A program made the translations under genes and the position numbers. 64,000 nt of DNA from Agrostemma githago (Eukaryota; Streptophyta; Magnoliopsida; Caryophyllales; Caryophyllaceae). The stretch is taken from contig OY288243.1 in NCBI GenBank assembly GCA_958450325.1, positions 60,682,606-60,746,605 of the forward strand. The letters are read 5' to 3'. Shown piece after piece: positions 45,433 through 58,730 of the stretch. Below the pieces are notes generated by a model that saw nothing but the letters and a program-made list of their open reading frames with translations, had not been told where the DNA came from and did not search any database. Numbering within the stretch: the stretch's first letter is position 1; each line of letters begins with the position of its first letter.

Positions 45433-48400
45433 ATGGCAGTTGCGAGAAGCTCTATTTCTATCTCCTCCTCCCCTTCCTCCTCACTGCTGTCGGGTTCTCG
45501 CCGTTGTCTGTCCAATGCGATTCAGTCCCAGCATTGTTCTTTCCTACCAAGCAATTTGACATCAAACAAGTCGCTGACTGTTAATTCGGGCTTTCGAGCC
45601 TCAGCTGTATCCATGGCATTGGCCCCTCTAACTTCTGAGAAAGATTTGCATTCATCCTTCCTTGATAGCAACGAAAGAGGTGTTCTTCATTTCGTCAAGT
45701 ATCATGGTCTTGGCAATGACTTCATTTTGGTATTCTATATTCCTCTTTTTCTTTTTTTGGGAGGTACTTCATTGTTTAATTCACTAGAAATATCATGTTT
45801 TTGTCTGCTTGGCTTGTATCAGGTTGACAATAGAGATTCATCGGAGCCCAAGATAACTCCTCAGCAAGCTGTAAAATTATGTGACCGTAATTTTGGAGTC
45901 GGTGCTGACGGAGTTATCTTTGCAATGTCAGGAGTTAATGGTGCCGATTATACTATGAGAATTTTTAATTCGGATGGAAGTGAACCAGAGGTAATTGAAA
46001 TTTTGATTACAATACTTTGTTGATAAATTGAATCTCTTTTATAGTAATGCAAGACTCATGGCGCGTGCCAATGTGTTATTGTGAAGCATGCTTTGCTTAT
46101 TTTGGAGCACACTCTGATACGAATATGTAATACATGGTACACAATAGTACACACCTTTTAAATTGTAACACAGATATCTAAAATCGTAAGTCATGATAGC
46201 ATATAATGGGGATACAAATCACCGCACCATCATGTTCTCACCACCACCAGATCCACCGATGACCTCCACTCGATTCATCACACTTTTCACACATTCATTC
46301 CGTCATTGAATCTCACACACCATGAATCAAACTATGAATTCGCTTCCAGAACCCGCATAATTTTGATGGAATCACATGACAAATTGACAATTAAAAGCAA
46401 ACCCACATGATCATGTTTACCCTAAATTGAGTTGGGGATTTCGGGTTTCTAAAATTCATTGGTATGCGGAGGTGGTACGTGAGGTCAGGGCGGGGGCATT
46501 GTGGTAGGGGGAATTTGACGGCAATGCTGGTACTGTTCGATCATGTCCTGTGTTTTTATCGAAGAGACAGGGGAGATGATGCGTTGTAGGCTGGAGCAGT
46601 GATGTTTGTCAGCTCCGGGTGCGGTGGTGAAGAGGTCGAAGCTGATGTAGCGGAGTCGTGGTGGTTATGGGATTGGGTGAAAGTCTGATAGAGATGAGAA
46701 AGGGTTAATGGGTAATTATAAGAGGAGGGTATTTGACTATCTGGTCGAGATCATTTATTTACCCACTGTTCGTAATTTGTGTGCCAAAACCGAATGCTAT
46801 GTTTCTAGTGAATTAGACTGAGTGTTTTGGAACCAAATCCTATTTGATGGCAAAGTGGAAATAACACATTTTAATTTTTATATTTATGTTTACTTAATTT
46901 AATTCCTCTTTACAGATGTGTGGTAATGGAGTGAGGTGCTTTGCCAAATTTATTGCTGAGCTTGAAAACATACAGGGGACGCATAGGTACGGACAATATT
47001 TTGTTTCCATCATGAATCAACTTGTATTTGAAGTATTTATCATCACATGATTTCAGAGCTTTCATTTGTCATATGAAAATGTGCTTGTTTATTGAGTTTT
47101 AGCTACTATCAAACACCGGACTATCTGATTCATGTATTTGTTGCTGGATTTAAGAGTTCCATATTACGACCTGTTTGTGGCCACTTGATTATATGTGTGG
47201 TTTCTGTTTGTACCCTAATCTATTTCTTTTTAGATTTAAGTAAATCGATACCTGTGATTCACAAAAAAGCTAACTATATTGGAAGTTATCATATTGATCT
47301 TCTGCACTTTGCCAGAATTAATTTGCTCCTACAATCGCCAATTTATCTTAAGTCATACTTTGGAAGTCATGTGAGACATTTTATTCTCTCTTATTCAGTT
47401 TCACTATCCATACTGGGGCTGGGCTTATTATCCCTGAGATTCAAGATGATGGGCAGGTACATTATACAGCCTTCAATACGCTATTTTGTGCCTCCTTTGG
47501 CTTGTTTTCATGGTGGTTTGATTTGATTATTCTTGTTCAGGTACACAGGTGCCTTAAAAAAGTTGCTTTCACATAGTATATCATTTTTTAATTACCGTAC
47601 CCGTATCACAATCCATAAATGTCTCTGCGGTTCTCCATCAGTTGGCTATTAAACTATCCACATGAGTGCAATTACGTTTTTAATGTATCAACAACCTTCT
47701 TGTGTTAATACAAGTGGTGGTCATTCTTTTGCTGTTGTCAATCATTCTTAGCTTGAAGAGGCGCAAGACGCATTAAGGCGCTAAGAGGCCGGGGTGACAA
47801 AGCGCAAGGCGAAGGCACGAGCCTTTTGGACGCAAGGCGTCTGTTTTTAGCAACCAATTTATACTTTCCAAGTATTATTTGGGAGTAACAATACACTTTT
47901 CAGGAGATTTTAAGTTGGCTGACAAGCAAAGGAATAAAAAATAAGAGTATTGGGAAAAATAAATGGCATAATTATACAAAGATATGGAAAGTATACAATA
48001 GTGAGCCTCAGTAAGTGAGCCTTGTCTAAAAAGTGCACCTCAAACGCATCAAGGCGTTTCGGCTAGTGCCTCATCCAAGGTGCGCCACACTTTTGAGGCA
48101 CGCCTTTTAAAATTAAGCATTCATTATGAAAGATTAGTATTTAGTTGTTTATTGTTAGACTTGGTTAGGACAATGCTCTTTGCTGTATTATATAGTTTAC
48201 ATTCTGGTTGTAGCTTACTACTACACCAATCCCAAATTTGTTTCCACAACGAAAGTCGACTTCCAAATATATAGAGGATACCTTTCCAAATTTGCCATGC
48301 TTATTTTCATCAAAACAACTGTTTCGTATTTCTTTTTTAGAAAAGATGTAATTGTTGCATGATGTAAGAAAATACTGGTCCAAATTGACATCGTTTGACC

Positions 48401-50449
48401 ACCAAAGTTAAATACAGGACAATAGGAGTGGCACAGTAGGATTATTCTGTCTTTTGAGGGTTAATCAAGTGTGGCATATTTTCAGGTCAAAGTTGATATG
48501 GGCGAACCAATACTTGCAGCAGCTGATGTACCTACAAATGTTCCTGCAAATAAGGAACATTCAGTTGTTAAAGCTGATTTAATAGTGGATGGAGACACCT
48601 GGGCTGTCACTTGTGTGAGCATGGGAAACCCACACTGTGTAACCTTTGGTAGAAAGGGGGAGCAGGTATGTTTTATAGGAGTCCCAAAAATGATTGCTAC
48701 AACTAAATTTGCTATTTTGGACCTTTTGGCAATTTAAAATAGTTTCATTCTCATATAACCTTCCTTAAAATATCGAATAGAAATGTGTCAAATTGAAGTA
48801 TAAGATTAATGCTAATCCCGAAAGGAGCTTGAGGTAGCTGTTAGATGTTGGCAAGCTCTTTTAGGACCAAGTAGTATTTTCTCTACTCTTGGTAGGCTAG
48901 AATTTGGTACTCCTTCCTTTTTCTTGGATTAGCCCCATTCCCATTTTTTGAGGAGAAAATTTGGCCCATGTGAGTAATTCTAGAAAATAGAGGGATTATG
49001 TGCTCTTTTGCTGTGTATGTGGTTGTTGATTGAGTGTTCTTGTTGTGAATTTGTTGATGTTACTCTTCATAAGAATCAATTACTGCATACTTTAATAGAG
49101 CAACATTTTCATGCTATGAACAAAATTGTAGTCCATTTTTTTGATTGATCAACAAAAAGAAAAATCACTTACATCCGAGACTGCAACTTCTCTACTTTCT
49201 CTTTTGATACTGCACTTGTGGGGGTAAATGACCTTACAGTAAAGCTGATCCTCAAAGCAATCATCTTTAACTTTAGACTCGCTCCTACGAGTTTCAAAAT
49301 TTAAGCACAGTATTTACTACTTGTTCACTAAAGATGTGCAACTTTGCGAGTTTCAAATTTATACAAGTCGCACATTTATGCAGAACCAATAAAACATAAA
49401 TATCCCAGCACCTTTTAGTATATCTCTGGCTAGGCAAACCCCATCACTCTATATCTGAAGCTCCAATGTCACGCTTCATTTTATTTCTCTGAAAATCCCC
49501 TCTTTGGTAACCGATATATGTGCATACAGCAAAAGACGACCACAGACAATTATTTATTGTTTTCCTTAATTTTTGGTGTGGAAGGAGGCATGAAGACAAT
49601 ATAATATGAGGGGTGGGTTGGTTAGAGTCTTATTGTTCACAAACCTCGACTTCACTAGGCCAAACTATTGCTGGAATTTTTTCTTCTTAATTTTGGCGAT
49701 CAAATTTTTATGCTCCATGTTATTGAGCTGAGTTGGTGAGTTTTGTAATCATTGTTATCTTTAGTTGTTGCTCCTATTCCTGCACCAACTTTTATCTGAA
49801 ATAATCCATGTTGCCAAGAAAGCTTCTGAGTTGCTGTTTCTGTAAGCAGAATTTGGTGGTTGATCAATTAAATCTGGCTGACATTGGGCCAAAATTTGAG
49901 CACCACGACGTCTTTCCAGCACGTACTAACACAGGTCAGTTAACTTAATCTGTCGGATTGTGAGATGCCTAGCTTGCCATCTTTTAAATGAAGAGAATTA
50001 GATGATGAACAAAGCACTTTTTCTGACTGAGCAAGTCCATGACTGATAGCATTTACGAAGCATCTGTGTTTGCTTTAAGGCTAGGCATATATGGTGACTA
50101 CTTGAGCTTAATATGAATAAAAAAGCGACAAACTTTTCAGTCTGCTTATTTTATTCATTAACTAGATAGAAAGCCTGTGCGATACGGGCCGATTTTTAGT
50201 GACATCAAGATAGAGGATTGCATAAAGTTGTGAGACTAATAACAGTGGAAAGTAAGTCGAAGGTAATAATATGCGCTAAACGTCAGATTAATTATAGCAT
50301 GCATTGTACTTGTAAATACTAATTAAAGTGTCTCGCACACAAGTACTTCTTCAACTATATATTCGTACCAACATTCATTTATATTTATATGGAGTATTTA
50401 CTTATTAGTTTATTAGCTTTACATTCAACAATATAATATTATTTACGGA

Positions 50450-50480
<31 letters not shown>

Positions 50481-53400
50481 ATGCGATAACTAATAAATAA
50501 AATGACAAATAATATTTACGTATCAATGTAAAGTAAGAGACCCAATTTGACATAGATTATTCAAAAACATATTGTACATTGCTTGTATATAGCAATATGA
50601 GTAATTAAATTTCATGATAGTGTAATTAGACGTGTTTATTTCTTACATAATAAGTATACAAATAATTGATCTAATAGGGGATTAGAATGATAAGTTACCA
50701 TTCCTAAATTCGATTAGCGTAATAAATTCATCACTTTTTTTTTCGAGAAAATAATATGAAATCTTGTTTATAATATGGAATTCATCACATTATATTTTGA
50801 CGAATGACTATTATTTATAATAGAGGATTTCATCACTTCATCATAAATTTTTGATGTGGGATAATTTACTCAAGTTTAATTCCACCACTTTATTATAATT
50901 TTTCGATGAAATTTCATCACCTCATCATAATTATGACGAATTATTACTTTTATTTTTATATAATAAAATTCAATTACTTTATTATAATTTTTCGATGTGG
51001 GATAACTTTACTTAATTAAGTTTATGGTTTTAATTTTACTTAATTAAGTTAATGGATGATTACTCTTATTTATATAATAAAATTCGATCACCTTATTATA
51101 ATTTTTGGACAAATGATTACTCTTATTTATATAATAGAATTTCTCCACCTTGTTATAATTTTTCGATATGGGATGATCGTACCTATGTTTATAGTCTCTA
51201 AGTACTTTTTTAAAACTCAAAAGACTTTTTTATACTCCCTCCGTTCCAACCATTTGTAAACGTTTGCTTTATGCACGTACGTCGACACTCCTTTTCTTTT
51301 GTCTATATCTTTAGTTACATGTTACTAAAAATTATAAAAAATTGATATTCATAATGTATTTTATTAGACGATTTAAACAAGATCCCACGTGACTATCTTT
51401 TATTTTATATATTAGAAGTTATTCTCATCACTTATAAATAGTGTTAAAAAACCAAATGTATACAAATGGTTGGAACGGAGGGAGCATCTAAGAACGAATG
51501 ATTAATCTTATTTATAATATAAAATTTCATCGGCTCATCATAATTTTTCGATATAGAGGTTTTTAAGACTCGATTGAGTTTTGGAAGATATCTAACAACG
51601 AATAATTAGTCATATTTATAATATAGAATTTCTTCACCTCATCCTAATTTTTCGATGTGGGATAGTTTTACTTAAGTTCATTGTCTTAAGAACTCATTTT
51701 AAGACTCAAAATAGTTTTGGTTGATATCTAATGACAAATTATTACTCTTATTTTTAATCTAGAATTTCATTACATTATAATTTTTCGATGTGGGATAATT
51801 TTACTATTTTTATATGTAATAGATTCAACACTTTTTCGTGTAAATAATTGATTCATCTTAAGAACTTTTTTAAGAAAATTACATCACCTAATCATAACTT
51901 TTGGTTGATATCTAAAGAGGAATAGTTAATCTTATTTATAATATATACTCCCTCCGAGTTCCTATTATTTTTGGGCTGCGTTTCATTTTTGTCCCATTTT
52001 CCTTTTTAGGCCACCGATGTGGTTCACAATTACTCTCTCATTTCTCTCTATTCCTCCTTTTTTGAACCACTCATTTCTACTTCCTTATTTTCCACTCCAA
52101 AAGTTTTTGGGACAATAATAGGAACTCAGAGGGAGTATATAATTTTATCAGCTCATCATAATTTTTTGATGTGAGATAATTTTACATAAGTTTATAGTTT
52201 TTTTTTGGTGCACTCTTCTGAGCATTTTGTAAGACTTAGAAGATTGTTGGTTGATATCTAAGAACGAATGATTATTCTTATTTATAATATAATAGAATTC
52301 TTGAATTCTATCACCTCATCATAATTTTTTGACGTGGGATAATTTTACTTTAACTTTGTAGTCTTAAAAGCTTTTTTTGAGCCTTAAAAGATGTTGGTTA
52401 ATATCTAAGAACGAATGATTACTTTATATAATAAAATTCTATCACCTCATTATAATTTTGATGTGATTAAGCGTTTTTTTAAGACTAAAATGCTTTTTTA
52501 TTCATATTTAAGGACAAATGATTATTCTTATTTATAATATAGAATCTCATTATCATAATTTTTTTGATGTGGAATAATTTACTCTCTTAAAAGCTCTTTT
52601 TAAGATTCAAGCAAAAGAACACATGATTACTATAATCATCATCTTATTTTAATTTTTTTGATCTTTTTAAGACTCAAGCAAAAGAACACATGATTACTCT
52701 AGTACATAATCATCTTTTTAAGACTCAAGCAAAAGAACACGTGATTACTCTAGTATATAATCATCATCTTATATTAATTTTTTGATGTGGGATAATTTTA
52801 AGTTTGTAGTCTTATTGAGCTTTTTTAAGACTCAATTTTTTTTGGTGGATATCTAAGCACAGATGATTACTCTTATTTATAATATAGAATTTCATCACCT
52901 TATTATAATTTATCGATGTGGGATAACTTTACTTTTTTTTATACGTAATAAATTCATCACTTTTTCGATCAAATAATATGAAATAAACAATATGAGATTT
53001 ATACTCTAATGAAAACATTTTCCACCACAAATCTAATTATTTCATTTTTATAAAACTTTTTACGGTATTTTTTTTGTTAAACAAAATTTAAAGGTTTAAA
53101 GATGCAAATTATAAAACATCACATTAATATTAAAGACTTAATATATTATTATAATAATCAAAAGATTCTCTGCTTGATTTTTCTTATTATTAATATACGT
53201 AATAAATTCATCACTTTTTCGATCAAATAATATGAAATAAATAATATGAGATTTATACTCTAATGAAAACATTTTCTAGCACGAATCTAATTATTTCATT
53301 TTTATAAAATTTTTTACGGTATTTTTTTGTTAAACGAAATTTAAAGGTTTTAAGATGCAAATTATAAATCATCACATTAATATTAAAGATTTACTATATT

Positions 53401-56400
53401 ATTATAATAATCAAAATATTATCTGCTTGATTTTTTTTATTATTAATGATACTTTCCTTAATTGGGTTTTGATGCAACGGACCAATCATATCGCTCAAAA
53501 AGTTCCTCTATATATATATATATATATTGATTATTCACCGTGGACTGGATATTAGTTTTATATAACATGCCTTGGGCGCGCTTCATGCTTAAGGGCCAAG
53601 GCTTAATGAAGCATTCACTAATGCCCAAAATACCTCTCAGTGCCTTAGATTTGCCTAGTATGTAAGGTACTAAGGTGCTCTACGCAATTATACTACCATG
53701 CAAACTCTTTTTTTTTCTGAATTATTTAATTTCCCTTGCTTTTACCCTACTCTTATTGATATACTAAAGTGGCAACATTAATCCTGTTTTATTATTCTCT
53801 CGTCCATATGAAAATGATAACAATCCCTGCTCCCATGTCCTCCCATCACTTTCTCCCTTCCTAACCTCTCTGATCACCAGGCAAGGCCAAGATATTCTTC
53901 ATGCAGATTTAAGTCTTCTTCTCTAGTCATTTTGCCTCCTACCCGTTTGAGTTTCTCCCCGCCATTTTTTTCACTGCTTTTCTTTTCGATCTAAACTTCA
54001 ACACCACCATTAGCTTCCTCTCGTTGCTATCGACCTCCTTCGTCGACCTCGTGCCTTACATTTTAGGGTTTTTTGATGCTCAACGGCTGGTTTTATAGTT
54101 AAGAGTCGTTGGTTAGGTCGTAGGCTGGACTGCGGTGTTCGGTGAGGTTAGATGGGTGTGAGTCGTCAGTTAGGTCACCAATTCTCTATATGCTTTTAGA
54201 TGGTGTTCAATGGTATTGAAGGTCACAAGAAGGGTAAATGACTTGTAAGGCACTTTTCTCTTACAAAGTAGGACAATTGAAATGAAAGGATAAAAAAGAG
54301 GGAGTATCTAAAAAAGTATTGTTGAACTATATTTATATCAAAAATACAATTTTGTTTGTAAAATGTTACGGTTAATGCTCGTGTGCAAGAGTTATGGGCC
54401 TTTGCTTCATGTCGTGGGCCCCTTTGTGCAACAAACCCTTTTAGAACAAGGACTGGATGTATCCTCAGGTCAGCTAAATGATAACTTGAGCTAATCTTGA
54501 CAAACACGCTAACAAAAAAAATCACGAGCCTGCTTTAATACCCTCACATAAGGGTGTTAACCGAGCCGATCTAAGTTCAAGTTTGGTTGGACTTGAGATG
54601 GAGTTACCCTTTTAGAACAAGGACTGGATGTATCCTCAGGTCAGCTAAATGATAACTTGAGCTAACCTTGACAAACACGCTAACAAGAAAATCACGAGCC
54701 TGCTTTAATACCCTCACATAAGGGTGTTAACCGAGCCGATCTAAGTTCAAGTTCGGTTGGACTTGAGATGGAGTTAGTTAAATACCCAAATAGCATGATT
54801 TTAAATAGATATGGTGACTACTAAAATTATTCTAAAAATTCAAATAAAAATAGAAATGAGCGCAAATGAGCTTTAGATCCAAGCCTTTTTGAGCCTGGAA
54901 TCGGCTCTTAATTGGTTAAACTTGGCTTGAGCTCAGGAGCGATATTTGTTTGATTGAGCTTGAAACGAGCTTTGACTGAACCAATTCCAAGGGCTCTTTA
55001 GGGAGGCTTACATCATTTACACCCTTATGCTCACAAGTCATGCTCACACCTAGTTAACTTATGCCAATACTTGCATGTACCTGGTGTAAGAATCTTCTTG
55101 GTTTGATCAACATTTCCTGTGGATCATCTAGGGTGATTTCTTAGAATGAAATTGGGTTGACTCCTAGTAGTTCTGTGGAGCTCATAGAGTCATAGTACGA
55201 GGTTGTCTGGACTTGTCTCCCTTACATCTCATGTCGGATGTTGGTCAGTTTAATGTTTGAACTTATCTGACAGCAGAATAGTTTTGAGTAGGATGGGTTA
55301 TTGAAGGAAATTTAGTCGTAAGAGTAACGCAGCGCTTCCGTCATATACTTTGAGCTCCTTAAAATCGTAAATTCTGGTACCTTTTTAGGCTCTTGGTATA
55401 AATTGTGGTACTTTTTGATGGATGTCTTTCTGCCATTTCCTTATCCTTATGTTGAACGATGCATAGAATTGTGTGAAGATCATTATTCTTTATTTCCATT
55501 TCTAATGGAACCAAAGACTTGCTATTCTTTGGTATTGTATTTTAATGGAATAAAGAAAAATGACTCACTAAACTTGTGGCACTTCTTTTTATTGTGAAGT
55601 TCTTTTCTTTGACAGAAAGGTCATCTTGAGTCATTTGGAAATAGTCTCTTTGTGTTCGCTAACACAAGGGTAAGATTGCGTACATGCTCCCACCTTGCAA
55701 TTTGTGGGAGCGTTTGAGGCATTGAGGTTAATGTTGCCGTTGAATGATGCATAGAATTTACTCTTGTTTACGAGTATCTTTGATGGAGGATGATTTAATC
55801 TCACTTCTCTGTTTGGTCTTGCAGAATTTGTTGAAGTTTTCTCCCGGTCACACTTGAAGATGCGCGTGTGGGAACGTGGTGCAGGTATTTGGTTTTTTCC
55901 ATTCTATCAGTTAACGGATTATATCACTCTTCATTTGGATCACCACATCTCTGTAATAGGACTCATATTAGTTCACTATGTTTCCATTTTGAGGAAGAAT
56001 AACATGCAGAGCACTCTCATGTCAGTGTGAGCCCCATTCCTTTCTTACATATTTTCCATCTAAAACTTCGGTCCAAAAGCTTTTCTTCTCTTACATTGAT
56101 GAGTGCTACTCATTAACCTGGGATGAGTATGCCCAATGATTTGCAAGCTTGTTCCAGCCATCGGCAGCGGATACTGCTGGTGAACACTAGAAAGTAAAAA
56201 AAACATTGATGACGTCCACTCTATCGTGATGTGCTCTTTCCTTTGTCGTAGGTGCTACTCTTGCCTGCGGAACTGGAGCTTGTGCTGTTGCGGTAGCTGG
56301 AGTTCTTGAAGGTCGTGCTGACCGAGTGAGTCTACTTCTGGGCCTTGTTACTTTATATCTCCTGCAGTCCCGCCTTCTACTTCTATATACTATATGTCAT

Positions 56401-56559
56401 CTTTCTCAATTTAATCGCTATTTTTTTATCAATCTTGAACAGAAATGTGTAGTCGATCTTCCAGGAGGGCCATTGGAGATCGAATGGAGGGAGGAAGACA
56501 GTCGTGTGTACATGACAGGCCCAGCACAAGCAGTGTTTTTTGGATCAATCCCTCTTTAG
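45433..56559 (+). CDS. DAPF: Diaminopimelate epimerase, chloroplastic (nine exons, intact)
   Basis: Exons: 45433-45729, 45823-45990, 46916-46986, 47399-47456, 48486-48665, 49850-49934, 55825-55884, 56252-56325 and 56443-56559. All junctions use GT..AG and keep frame, giving 369 residues, close to the Arabidopsis enzyme. The enzyme converts LL- to meso-diaminopimelate, the penultimate step of plastid lysine synthesis. The first 70-80 residues are Ser-rich and poor in acids, like a transit peptide. The mature part opens with FVKYHGLGNDF. The catalytic cysteines are Cys157 in MCGNGVRC (exon 3) and Cys312 in ATLACGTGAC (exon 8). RNFGVGADGVIF, TGAGL, MGNPHCVTF and LPGGPLEIEW are also present. I chose the ATG at 45433 over the one 30 bp upstream because the latter lies before the probable leader-intron acceptor. 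Intron 6 is 5.9 kb and full of repeats. No lesion is seen. Confidence 0.97.
47745..48110. repeat. Dispersed GGCGCAAGGCG-type repeat in DAPF intron 4
   Basis: Opposed blocks GAAGAGGCGCAAGACGC...AAGGCG and CGCATCAAGGCGTTTCGGC...AAGGTGCGCC enclose AT-rich sequence. This looks like a non-autonomous dispersed element. A related fragment (CCTTGGGCGCGCTTCA) occurs at 53567-53690. Exact ends could not be set. Confidence 0.5.
50451..50480. repeat. (ATT)n microsatellite
   Basis: About ten ATT units inside DAPF intron 6. Confidence 0.9.
51235..51484. mobile_element. Stowaway-like MITE (250 bp)
   Basis: CTCCCTCCGTTCCAACCATT at the left and AATGGTTGGAACGGAGGGAG at the right are perfect inverted repeats. 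TA flanks the left end; the right flank is CA, so one base of the duplication has changed. Confidence 0.88.
51948..52135. mobile_element. Stowaway-like MITE (188 bp)
   Basis: CTCCCTCCGAGTTCCTATTA and TAATAGGAACTCAGAGGGAG are near-perfect inverted repeats with TA on both sides. It belongs to a different subfamily from the neighbouring MITE. Confidence 0.9.
52941..53448. repeat. Tandem duplication of about 254 bp in DAPF intron 6
   Basis: Two copies, starting at 52941 and 53195, both begin ATACGTAATAAATTCATC and share the whole unit with scattered substitutions and small indels. A partial older copy begins near 50718. Confidence 0.88.
54437..54775. repeat. Tandem duplication of about 170 bp in DAPF intron 6
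   Basis: Both copies begin ACCCTTTTAGAACAAGG and end GACTTGAGATGGAGTT. They differ at only a few positions, including the length of an A-run. Confidence 0.9.
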
Positions 56560-57829
56560 TTAATTGTTTAACATGAAGAGATTGAATATCATTGCAGTTT
56601 TTTGTGCCCTTTGAATGTAGCTGATGCATTTGCCCTTTTGCAAAGCCGACTCATAATGGCAATAATGAGCACTTTATGTTAACAGGACGGATTCACAATG
56701 ATGTCTCAAAGGCTCCCCTTCACATTCCTTTTGTTAGTGTCGGTTTGATCATTCCCTTCTCCTTTTCCTTCAATCGCTCATGCATCCATTCCCCGCACCC
56801 CAAGAGCTTCCCATATTCCCTTTGTGAGGGTAACAAAATTCCCTTGTGGGTCTTGAGTTAAGATGATTATTCTAGTTGGGTGTTTGATTTTATTATGGTG
56901 GATTTGTTTGACTTAAATAGTGTCGCTGAGATTACTGATCTTAGCTTCACATATCTATACGTGCTTTGCACATCCACTTTCATTCCCTTACCTCAAGTCA
57001 CCGGTGTAAGTCCTCGGTACAATTTGGTCATTATTTAATTCTTGGCATGTTATATGAATATGGAAATTGGTTTCACTTTTGTTGCAAGTGTATTTCATAA
57101 GTTGTAGTAGGTGAGTGTTTTTCTTCTCATGAATTTCACAAAATCTCCCTAATATTACTTGTGTGACGAGTTTAATTCGTGAGGAGTCACGACATAGATG
57201 GTCTTGCAAGGTTAAAAGTTTGGCATTTGATTATTGATTGGTACTCAATCTTTGGAACCGTTATACTCTTCATTTTTTCTTTAGAATTTGTTTCTTTAGC
57301 CTTAGTGTCATTTTATTTGTAGTATTAGATTTTGAGAATCATGTTGCTAAAGTTAGCTCTAAGCCATTGTTTAACTAGTTTGAGACGATGAACTAGTTGA
57401 ATGTTTAAGAACTCAAACCAAAGATCTGGTAAGGGTAGACTTGCAACTATGCAATGCAAGTAAGCAGGTAGGACAATTTGTGAAGTTGCGAGAGTCTGCC
57501 AGAATTTATGCTAAGGTTGACATAACATCCGAATTGAATTGCCGTGGCTTTGCCCTGAATAAATTCTATAAATTAATTGAATGATTCATTAACTTTACCC
57601 ATTGTAATTGCATAGTGAACTGAAATACCTTAGGCTTCCTTGATATTCTTGGAAAATCATTAATTCATATTCTCACATTAGTTTAAGAATCAATCAAACA
57701 AGCAGATTTAAAAAGTTTAGAATTGAATTCTAGATAATTAGCAATAATCATCATTCCCTCTATAGATTTGATTCTACTTGCCGCCAATTACCATTTAGTA
57801 GTTAGTTCGGATTATTTTTTATGTGATAC
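56560..57829. other. Downstream of DAPF, no gene recognised
   Basis: The first few hundred bases are presumably the DAPF 3' untranslated region. The rest is AT-rich with no recognisable coding or repeat structure up to the solo LTR. Confidence 0.6.
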
Positions 57830-58645
57830 TGTGGACATGACATAGGTCCACCCCAACGCGGCCACGCGCGGGTTTGGGGAGGCGAATGAATCTCATGTGA
57901 GATGGATCTCGGGTTGAAATTTAAATCGAAGTAGGAGTCGCCACCGAACTTTGTGGGAGTTCGGGCCCATTCGAACCCATTTTATGTCGTAGTGGGCCAT
58001 GTACAAAATATGGCCCATTTTCGATGTCAGAGTTTATCGGGTTCGTCCCTTAGCATTTGATACTGATACTGACATTATCAGTAATCGAGTATTGAATGAC
58101 TCTCGTTGTCAATGGATTCGGACATCCGGAAACCATGGTTCTGAGTAAGGGGTGAGAGTACGTGTTGGGAAGTTCACAAAGAACACCCAACCTCGCCCGT
58201 ACTTAGCGGCCTTTACTAAGATATCGTTCGATTTTTATGTACGCGTATTAGTTCGACGATTGAATGATATGCAAAGAGTATTTTTAGACTAAACATGTGA
58301 ATTATGTTTGCCAAGTCGTTTTAATGCATCTAGAAATTAACTTCAAAGTTGTATTTTAGCATGCGAGGTTCATTTTAGTATAATAAAACAAACGAAAAAG
58401 TAATTGCTAAAGACATGAACAAACGGGTTAGTAACGATCGATAAATTGAATAAAAAAGATGTAAACATAATGCATAGTTTGAAAAAGGTTTATGACACGT
58501 GATGGATTAAACACGCGTTGACCGAGGTCAAAAATATTTATCGAAAACTTGAAATATGCCGAGAAAGACGTTGTTTTAAGAAACGATGTTGGGGAAAAAA
58601 AAGAAAGAAAAACAAAAATAGCGTCATGGTTTTCAGCAACCCACA

Positions 58646-58730
58646 CGACTCGCCCGAGAGGTGGCGCGACTCGCGCGGGAGGGCGCCTCGCCCGGGACGC
58701 GCACGGCTCGCGTCTCGGGCTGTCTCGGGT
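58646..58730. repeat. GC-rich CTCG...CGAG repeat cluster in the solo LTR
   Basis: It contains GACTCGCCCGAG, GACTCGCGCGGG, CCTCGCCCGGG and CTCGCGTCTCGGG units. It sits 800-900 bp from the LTR 3' end, the position where the other two LTRs carry CACTCGATCGAGTG palindromes. Confidence 0.8.

Larger units (their letters stand above)
50850..52930. repeat. Diverged satellite-like array in DAPF intron 6
   Basis: A block reading approximately TTTTTCGATGTGGGATAATTTTAC recurs at least a dozen times, for example near 50856, 50987, 51161, 51649, 51781, 52161, 52325, 52558, 52780 and 52908. The copies alternate with 'ATCTAAGAACGAATGATTA' and 'TTCATCACCTCATTATAAT' blocks. Spacing is about 100-170 bp and copies are degenerate. 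Two Stowaway-like MITEs interrupt the array. There is no coding capacity. Confidence 0.8.

Noticed and set aside
46200..46740. Possible gene in DAPF intron 2
   Set aside because: GC content is a little higher, but there is no long frame or recognisable motif on either strand.
47092..47526. 144-codon open frame in DAPF
   Set aside because: It is intron sequence that runs across exon 4 in the wrong frame. The true exon is 47399-47456 in another frame.
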